From Gadus chalcogrammus (taxonomy: Eukaryota > Chordata > Actinopteri > Gadiformes > Gadidae), in assembly GCF_026213295.1 (NCBI RefSeq), contig NC_079414.1, positions 7,885,601 to 7,949,600 on the forward strand: a DNA stretch of 64,000 nucleotides. Direction: 5' to 3'. Both the position numbers and the translations under genes were made by a program. Position 1 is the stretch's first letter. Each line of letters opens with the position of its first letter. Shown one piece after another: positions 13,201 through 22,500 of the stretch. The notes beneath the pieces were generated by a model, which worked only from the letters and a program-made list of their open reading frames with translations, ran no database searches and was not told the DNA's origin.

Positions 13201-16200
13201 TTACATACGTCTCACCCCTCTACACCGGGTCAATTTCTGACAAAGAGATCACCAGGAAGTCTGGCCTCCTGAACCTGCTTGAGCCTGGCGATGAAGTCAT
13301 GGTGGACAAGGGTTTTACCATTGATGATCTGCTGTCCAGCGTTGGTTCTTCCCTTGTAATTCCACCATTCAAAAGGGGAGCGCAGTTAAGCAAAAGTGAC
13401 TGACAAAACGCTCCTGTTGACGGCAACAGCTGAAATGACTTCGCCGGAAGAATGTTTACCCGGTGTGACGTCATCTCCGAATTCTGAGAGATACGTTTCA
13501 GGACAGTAACCCTTTCATTGCTGATGTGAACTTAACTTTAGAACATAGATGAGAAAATGTATTTAATGTATCGTTTTAAATTAGGTACATTCTTTTTTTT
13601 TTATATATACATATATTATTTAATACTCATATTTTTTGCCCCGAAACCAGGGCCGGCGCCCTGGTCGGCGCCCTGGTCGGCGCCCTTGCATTGGCGACCT
13701 AGGTGGCAAATGTGTTGGGGGCGCCCTTAATTAATTAATTAAAATATACGAAACAAGCGAAATTAAACCAAACATGTTCCCAAATGGAACGGAGAAGGGA
13801 GGGGGCGGGGGATTAAAGTTAGGGTGCACTAAAACCCTCACCGTAGTACGCAGGAGAATGCGCCAAGCCATCTAACCCACTGTATAGAAAATATCGAGAT
13901 ATATATCGTATATCGCCATTCAGCCAAAAAATATCGGGATATCGTATTTTGCCCATATCGTGCAGCCCTAATACAGACTATAGGGTCTGTCTGCGTCCTG
14001 CAAGACGGAGGCGTAACTTGTAGTAGGAGGCGTAACTTGTACTAGGAGGCGTAACTTGTACTTTTCTAAATCGCGTTGTAAATCACGGTTAACACGAGAT
14101 CTTCCTTGAAGTCGGATCTTCAGATATTCATGTCGGTAAGTAAAAATAAGAATGATAACAAGAATGATTTTTTTTGTTTTTACAAGCTTAATGAACTCAG
14201 GCTAGTAGATGTTGCTTGCTTCTTTCTGCCCCGAGTTTGCACAGTGCAACAATGATGACGTACCTGAGAAATCCATGTATTAAAGACTGGCAAATATATA
14301 TAAAATGAGGGCTTGTAATGTGAACGCTATAATATGAAGGCTTTCTCATATCTATCCTCATGTTAGTGACATTGTTCTTGTCTTGTTTCTATAAGTAATA
14401 TTTATTTTAATTCATTGTTTTCTATCTCATGCAGGACCTTGAAAACATGCAGAAGGCGATCAATAACAATATGTATTCAATAAAATTATTTGAATTATTA
14501 ATCTGCTGTCTTTAATTCTTTGAATTATTAATCTGCAGTCTTTTTGTTGAAGTGGAAATTAAGCAAAGAGAACTGTGACCATTTTTTGGTTGCTTTTTCA
14601 TTTTTGAGAATACATGGATTTTCATTAAACCTGAAATTCAAGTAGTTTCACTGGAAAATGAAATGTTGATAACGACTTTCGCAACTAGGGAGCGGCCATG
14701 TTTTAAAAATGCAGGCGCTACGTCATCAGAATGGTTATCGCTTTCAAATAAACATGTCAAATCTTGGAAGAAGAACAGGGGGGTCATTTTGTATTGCCCC
14801 TGGATGTTCAAACAAATATTATCGGGTAAAAGAGAGTGGTAAAATAGTTCATTGCCATGTCATTCCTGTCAAGAAGCCTAAACTGCTCCAAAGATGGTTA
14901 GCTGCATTGAAACGCCTCAGCCCCCGAATGGGATGATGGCAGAGAGTATGTAGCGACCACTTTATAGAGGCTGATTACATTGAAGAGGGAGCTTTTGCTG
15001 TCCCACCAATCGGCTGAAGCCAGATGCTGTGCCAACAATTTTTAATTTTAGTGGCTATAGTGCTGGAGACACGGACAGACCTGTCAAATCGGACCCGGGC
15101 GCAGAGAAAGAGTGCAGAAACGCGCTTGCCAGGCAGAGGAACGAGAGTTAAACTTAGCTTCTAGTACTAGAGAAACAGAGAAATTAGTACACTCACTGTT
15201 CGAAGATTGTCTTGTTTGCAGACTCGCTCCATGCTCTTGATCATGTTGACATTTCGCAGCTAGTGGCCTCTTCCTACACCTCAGCTTTATCAGACCACTT
15301 TTTGCTCACTTTCCAGGTGGTGGTATCCTGCCCCTGCGACGATCAGCAAGCTACTTTCAGCTGTCGCCGCATCACACCTGCAACCATTACAGCTATGGAA
15401 GATAAGTTATCTGGTTCACTTGCACCTCTCTGTAACTATAGTGGTTCTGTGGAGTGCCTTACTGATGACCTCAACATTGCCTTGTCTGTTGCCATTGATT
15501 CAGTTGCTCCGTACGTAACTAAAAAACAAACATTGAAAAAACCAGCTCCTTGGTTTAATGCAGAAACTCGCATTTTGAAGCGAAATTGCAGGATCCTTGA
15601 ACGCAAATGGCGCTCGACTAAACTTGAGGTCTTTCATCTTGCATGGCATAATAGTCTGGTCACCTATAAGGGTGCGCTGACTATCGCCAGGAATGCCTAC
15701 TTTTCTAGTATCATTAATTTGAATAGAAATAATCCTAAGTTTCTTTTTGATACGGTGAGGAGTCTCACTCAGAAACAGAATCAGACCGTAGGCTCCTCGA
15801 TCTCGGCAGGTGAATTCATGGATTTCTTTGAGAATAAGATTCAATCAATTAGAGAGGAAATTGATGCTTACCGGGCGGCTAATCCTACACATCCTGTGGG
15901 GCAGGATGGGGTTCTGCCAAGTAGGATGGTGAACTCTGACGCAACTCTTTTGGAGTTTAAGGCGATTTCCTTGGTGGAACTTGAAAGGGTGGTAAAGGCC
16001 TCAAAGCCAACAACTTGTATGTTGGATCCGCTCCCTTCTAGGGTTCTTAAGGAACTTTTTCCAACGGTGGGGCCTGTTATCCTCTTGCTTATGAATCTTT
16101 CGTTTTCAACAGGAATTGTTCCTTCCAATTTCAAGGCTGCGGTGTTAAAACCGCTACTCAAAAAGCCTGGCCTAGATCCTGAATTAGTCAGGAACTATCG

Positions 16201-19200
16201 GCCTATATCGAATCTGCCCTTCTTGTCTAAGGTACAGGAAAGGATTGTAAGCAAAGCAAATTGTTGACTATTTGACGAGGAATAATCTCTTCGAACCTTT
16301 CCAGTCGGGGTTCAGGAATTTCCACTCAACTGAAACTGCTATTACAAGAGTTGTAAATGACATCCTTCTTGCTTTGGATAAAAATACAAGCACAATGCTT
16401 GTGATGTTGGATCTGAGCGCTGCGTTTGAAACGATTGACCATAGCACTCTTCTTCACCGTCTTGAACACTATGTTGGTTTCGGGGGTACGGCTCTTGGTT
16501 GGCTTGAATCGTACCTCACAGATAGAACCCAATTTGTGCTTCATGAGGGTGCAGAATCGAAGCATTGTAAATTGCGCTTTGGCGTACCACAAGGGTCGGT
16601 TCTTGGTCCATTGCTTTTTGCAATTTATATGCTTTCCCTCGGTGACGTTATCCGCGGCTTCGGAATTAGTTTCCATTGCTATGCGGATGACACCCAGCTC
16701 TACATTCCTGTGGATTCCGGGGATTCTGCCCAGATTCAAAAGGTTGAGTCCTGTTTGGCTTCTGTGAAGGGCTGGATGTCACAAAACTTCCTACAGCTTA
16801 ATACTGGGAAGACAGAGCTGATGATTATCGGCTCGAAGCGGGACCGGGAAAAGTTTGAGGATGTCTCTCTGTGGTTGGATGGCTTCGCCATCCCACAGAG
16901 TGCATCCGTCAGAAATCTTGGTGTCTTGTTTGACCCTCAACTATGCTTTGATCAGCATATAAGAAGTATAACTAGAATTGCCTTTTTCCATTTGAGAAAC
17001 ATTGCAAGAATCAGATCAATGTTATCTGTAGTGGATGCAGAGACACTGATTCATGCGTTTGTCTCGTCAAGACTGGACTAATGCAATGCACTGTTCTCGG
17101 GATTACCGAACTCTACTACAAAGAGTCTACAGCTGGTACACAATGCGGCAGCTAGATTGCTGACCAGAACGAGAAAGTTTGATCATATTACACCTATTCT
17201 CGCCTCTTTACATTGGCTACCAATAACTTTCAGATCAGACTTTAAGGTGCTATTGCTAACCTATAAAGCCTTGCATGGACTATCTCCATTGTACCTGAAG
17301 GACCTGATTATTCCTTATAGTCCTTCTCGGTCTCTCCGGTCTTCGGGAGCCGGCCTTCTTTCATTGCCGAAGGTTAAAAAGAAATCGGCTGGACAGAGAG
17401 CGTTTGCCTATCGAGCCCCCTTTTTATGGAATAGGCTGCCATCAGCGATCAGGGAAGCTGACTCTGTGGAGCTATTCAAAGGGAAGCTCAAAACGCACCC
17501 CTACAATCTTGCATTTGGAGTGTGAAAACAACAGATGCGTAGTGAAGACTACTCTGTTTGCTTGTGCTTTTCTTATTACATTATACATTCCCACTATGTA
17601 CTTTTCCGTTCTAATTCACTATTCTGTCAGTTGTAGCGTGCTGCGGGTGCTGGACTGGATGCCTGGACTCTCCTCACCGATAACCGGCCAGAACCCCATC
17701 ACCATTTTAATATGATGTACATGTATTTACCTGTATGCCAATTGTGGCACCCATTGCACTCCTGACCATCCCTGGAAGAAGGGATCCCCTACACTGCGTT
17801 TCTTCTCAAGATTTCTTCCTTGCTGATTCAAGGGAGTTTTTTCTTGCCCGTGTGGGGGCATGGGTAAAGGGGGGCGTCACAAATATTTGGCCTGTTAAGC
17901 CCTTTGAGACTGTAATGGTGATTAAGGGCTATACAAATAAAATTGAATTGAATTGAATCATTTCTAATCCATCGCCAAAATAATCCATTGATTTCGGAAA
18001 TAATCCATTTGCAAACACCGTCGGTTGCACTATTTTCGCATATTCATGTGCACACCCAAATGGCACGACAATTACATGTATCATGAAATGAACGAACTGT
18101 AAGACAGCGTGGTAGCCCAGCTGCTGCACCCGTGTACTACTTTTCATAGCTGTAAACAACATCCTGTGGACGGGCAGAGCCGGGAGATGTCAGTTATTAT
18201 CACCTCCAGTAGCCGCGTTTACATGGACACATCTGTTCCGCATAGATTTCTATGCGGAACAGAAAATTATCATGTATACGCCTCATTCGGAATACAATTA
18301 TCTGTTCGGCATAGATTCTATGCCGAATAGAAGAGGTGGTGTAGTCCGTTTTAAATCGCCATGTATACTCTTATTCCGAATAGATTGGGGTTTAACTTAG
18401 AGCAGCCGCAGTAGTTCGCAATTGGTCCACTGAGCTCCGTCGGTACTTTTAAGCACACCAAACTTCACCGCTGTCAAGGAAAGTGGATTTATTGCCTGAT
18501 TCACGTCTTTGTTATCACTCCGTAAAAGTAGTCCGGTAAGCGTGTCCGGTTGCTAAGCGACGGGACATGGGTGTTTATTAATGACGTGTTTGCGTATCGT
18601 AGTGTCCGCGTGCGTCCGAGATAACTGTAAATGAGTAGGCTACTACTTGTACTTTTGTAGGCTGAACGTTAAAATACTTCTTAACTTTAGAGATGGCATC
18701 TGCAGTAGTTCGCAATTGGACCTTCGAGGATTCCTGGTCACTAAATTCCCGTAAGACCACTCTCTCCCACCAGTCTTGGCTGCGGACTCGCATCCAAATT
18801 CCTCATGTTTGCGGCGGAGCTTAGGGTTAATATATAATAATACGTTGCTGCGCTGTCCTCCTCCTTCTTAATTGAAGCAGCTCTCTCCTGCTGTGCTTTC
18901 ATTAAAATCAAATTTAAAATCCCCGATAGTGATAAGACATCCATTATGTCGCCGCCGGTCCAGAGTTGTGTCAGGTGTGCGCGAGAGACATAACGGACAC
19001 TTTTGTTACTGCCATGTATACAGTACATTCGGAACACATTTTAGGAACAGATCTATGCTGCATAGAAATCTATGCGGATCAGATGTGCCATGTAAACGCG
19101 GCTAGTGAGGCTATGAGCCGCTATGTAAACAACATCGAATGTTACCAACCATTCCCGTGACGTCATCGTATTCTGAAAACAGAGATGGCGGCGCACAGGC

Positions 19201-19528
19201 TGAAAACATTATAATTTATGCAACTTGTTTGTGCTTTATTCTGAATAATGGTTCATATTTCCGACTTTATTTGTATTTATGGTATATTGAAATATTTAAC
19301 TAGTGCTATAGACATCTGTTTATTTGATTGCTTCCTTTCCACTTTAAAGGAATAAAGCGATTAAGTAGGCTAAACTTAAGCAGGTTCCCCACGTTAAACT
19401 GCTATATGCATTACATGTCATTGTAAAATTGTAATAGGCTTCTTTTCTTAAATGCATATGACTCCGGGATGTCAGTTTCAAGTAAGGCTATGATTAAGCT
19501 AATCAAGAGCAAGCGCTATATAAATTTC

Positions 19529-19569
<41 letters not shown>

Positions 19570-22500
19570 CAAGATTAAGCTAATCAAGAGCATATTTTTA
19601 AATGAGTGGGTTGGGTGCATTATTTTTACATATGGCCTAATATTTGAAGTCCGAGTTGCGGTCATTTATGTACATACAGATCACTTCCGCAATTTAGAAA
19701 AGTACTAGACACGCCTCCGACTACAAGTTACGCCTCCGACTACAAGTTACGCCTCGTACTACAAGTTACGCCTCCTCCGACTACAAGTTACGCCTCCGAC
19801 TACAAGTTACGCCTCCGACTACAAGTTACGCCTCCTACTACAAGTTACGCCTCCTACTACAAGTTACGCCTCCGTCTTGCAGGACGCAGACAGATACTAT
19901 TGCTAATACATGCCACAATAGGCTTTCACCAATAGAAAAATCTCGTACCATAGGTGTGTGTGTACACGCTCTGTAATGCTGCAACAGTTTATCAGAATTT
20001 TTTATACAAATACACATAATTTGTACAAATCATTTCAGCCAATAGGATTCAGTACAAAAGGGATTTGCGGCCAATAGAATAGAGACCGGTCTTACCTCCT
20101 CGAAGAGAACCAGTGAGATGGCTGCTGACCGTGGGTCCCGCCGCCCCGCTCCCGCTGATCTTGTTGCGAGACGGCTTGGCTCCTGGTGGTCCTCGGGAGG
20201 CGGGCTAGCAACCACAGCCGGGTCCTCTGCTGTGGTCTTGAAGAAGCTGGTCAGAGGAGCGACGCCGGGGTCCGGGAACCTTCTGCGTCTGGAGTGGCCC
20301 TGGTGGGGCCCCGGTCTCAGTTTTGAGGTGGAGACAGTGGCTTTAGAGGAAATTGGACCTGTGACAAGAAACCATTTTCAGAGAGAGAGAGAGAGAGACA
20401 TTTTCAGAGATTATTTCCAATAATAAATGTATTACCAGTATTTATTCATACCTCTATAACGACAATCAACAACCAACAATAGAAATCGAACACACATGAC
20501 AAACAATGGACGACATGAGGCTGCACTGTTTGTTTCCCCAGCGCTCTCCTGAGAAGGTTTCTCTGGCCCTACCCGGTAAAGCATCGGGCTTGCCGCGACT
20601 GTTGAGAAGGTTGTAGTTGTTGTAGTAGGCAGGCCGGAGGGCCTCTTTCCCTGGGGCCTCCACAAGGTGAGACTGGGTGACCTCCTTCAGCTGGGCAAGG
20701 ACACAACGGCCACTCCGTTGGGAAGAGCAGTTCACCTCGAAGACCTACCGACAAAAGAGGACAGAAAGCAACAATCAGTTGAAACACAAAATATATTTAG
20801 TTTTTACGCATTCTCCGCAATCCCTGACAAATGAACAGTCTCTCAATTTCCTTCTGACTTAAACGAAAAGCCAACTATGATTATTATACTCATTTCAGGT
20901 AGGGTTTTCCAGCGCCAGTAAGCACAATCCTGCTCATTTTTTAAAACATGCTGAATGGCACTAAGACATGTTACGGTGAAGCCAAAGGGACAAGGCATAG
21001 AGCCTCCACTGGCACTGTTCTCAGTCCACTGACCTTAAAGCCGAGCTCCAGAGCGCAGGCGTATACGGAGGCCGTCTTGCCCGACCCAGGAGGCCCGGTG
21101 ATCAGCAGAGTGGTGGACAGCTGCTCCAACGTCTTCCCCTCAGAACCAGCATCGCCCTGGAAGGCCCCACAGTCCCAAAGGCCTGCAACAGAAACACATC
21201 CTGGGTACCGTTGTGTTTCCAGAACACATCACAGGAACCGAATTTATAGTGAGGTTCGAATTTCAAATCAAACCATCGTCGTCGTGTGGGCGTTTCCTCT
21301 CAGCTTCTTCTTTCTGATCGTATCCATCCACCCTCAGTCTCCATTTCTTCAACCAACTTCAAAAAGACAAATCAAGGAAGAAAATTACTTGGCCTCAAGA
21401 CTTTCGGTACAATTCCCTGGAGCGATGTGAGTGTTCCAAACCTCACCTGTGCACTTTATTCACTGAGCTAGAGTTGCCGATGACCTCGCTGGAATGCAAA
21501 GGGCTGTATTTCTCTGTCCAAAGAACATCACTAATACCGGCTTCTCCAAAAGGAAAAAAATAAATTTACTTATACCATGTAACCATTTACGGAAATTATT
21601 ATTTTATTATTTACACCTGTTGAAGTAAATGCTCAGACAACAATTTGTACCTGTATTTGGACCGTAAGAGATGGCTTCTGTCTCTGATTTCGGTGTCGGT
21701 TGAGGCGTGTCACAAAGTCCAGCGCCCTGTCTGAGGCGCTTAAGTCTTTGAGTGCGACTTAGCCTTGAGTGTACCTGCACAGCTTCGGTTGAGAGGACAC
21801 AGCTCTCTGAAGGCCTACGAGTGGTCGTCTCCACAAGCACAGCTTTCCTCTGCCTCTTGGAATCCTTGCCAGGAACATTCAACTCGTGTTGACGTTTCCT
21901 TTTTTCTACTAAATGGTTGGTAAAGGATAGAAGTAAGAAGGGTATGCGTGTTAAGTTTCCTCAGCTTGGAAATAAAAGCCAATCACAAATTGTAATGTGT
22001 GCATGTTTGGAAAACACAATGATGTGGTGATCAGATATTACACAATAATTAACAACCACATTACCACATTTTGGGTTACCAAGACTTTTTAGGTGGAAAA
22101 GACATTTGTATACACATTTGTACATTTTCTATACTTCATTAGTATAATTGTTATACACTCACCTGGAGATATCAAATTACATTTGTTTTCACTGGACTTC
22201 TTTTGTAGACCGCGAAACACTCTTCTGGCGGGAAATGTAGGATTTGACTTTTTGATCTCTTCTAGACAGTTGTATGGACTTGAGTCGTACTCTGATGTGC
22301 AGGCAGGGGTTATCGCATACCTCTGATTCAGACAATGTTTGGGTGATGATCGTTTACTTTGGAACGACTGGAAACTCTCCCCCCGAAGACTAACTGGTTT
22401 GGTCAGCAGACCATACAACCGGTCCTGATAACGGTGTGTTTTACACACGGGTTCAGACCTGGCATGTCGTGTTTCCCGCATAACACATGCCCCAAGTTTG

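Larger units (their letters stand above)
8412..13970. mobile_element. hAT transposon (BED-type), host of nested insertions
   Basis: Termini are TAGGGCTGCA (8412) and TGCAGCCCTA (13961-13970), with subterminal arrays of ATATCGATAT-like motifs at both ends. TSD ATACATGC lies at 8404-8411 and, beyond a later insertion, at 19906-19913. Near the left end a decayed BED zinc-finger start is readable on the plus strand (about 8659-8930): GSIIWKWFGFKKTDEQQ, VICRECSK and, after frameshifts, AAKSGSTTNLFQ. The rest of this transposase was not found. The interior is occupied by a different hAT transposase (minus strand) and a THAP/DDE transposase remnant, both probably separate insertions. The outer element is old and dead. 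Confidence 0.75.
13976..19902. mobile_element. P-like (THAP) DNA transposon with tandem-repeat inverted termini
   Basis: Both ends carry the same inverted sequence (CTGTCTGCGTCCTGCAAGACGG and on), then tandem units TACAAGTTACGCCTCC(GAC), then GTACTTTTCTAAAT. The left array has 3 units (13976-14071) and the right array 8 (about 19692-19902). It is flanked by CTAATACA at 13968-13975 and 19903-19910, an 8-bp duplication whose first three bases are the last three of the hAT terminus. The interior encodes a THAP domain (14754-15020). THAP plus 8-bp TSD fits P-element-like transposons. An L2 LINE, a Harbinger MITE and a tiny retro-insertion interrupt it. No catalytic core was found, so the P assignment is inference. 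Confidence 0.65.

Noticed and set aside
19700..19880. Regularly repeated TACAAGTTACGCCTCC units resembling a CRISPR-like array
   Set aside because: Units are directly tandem with no spacers, lie in a vertebrate intron, and recur inverted at 14000-14062 as the terminus of a transposon.
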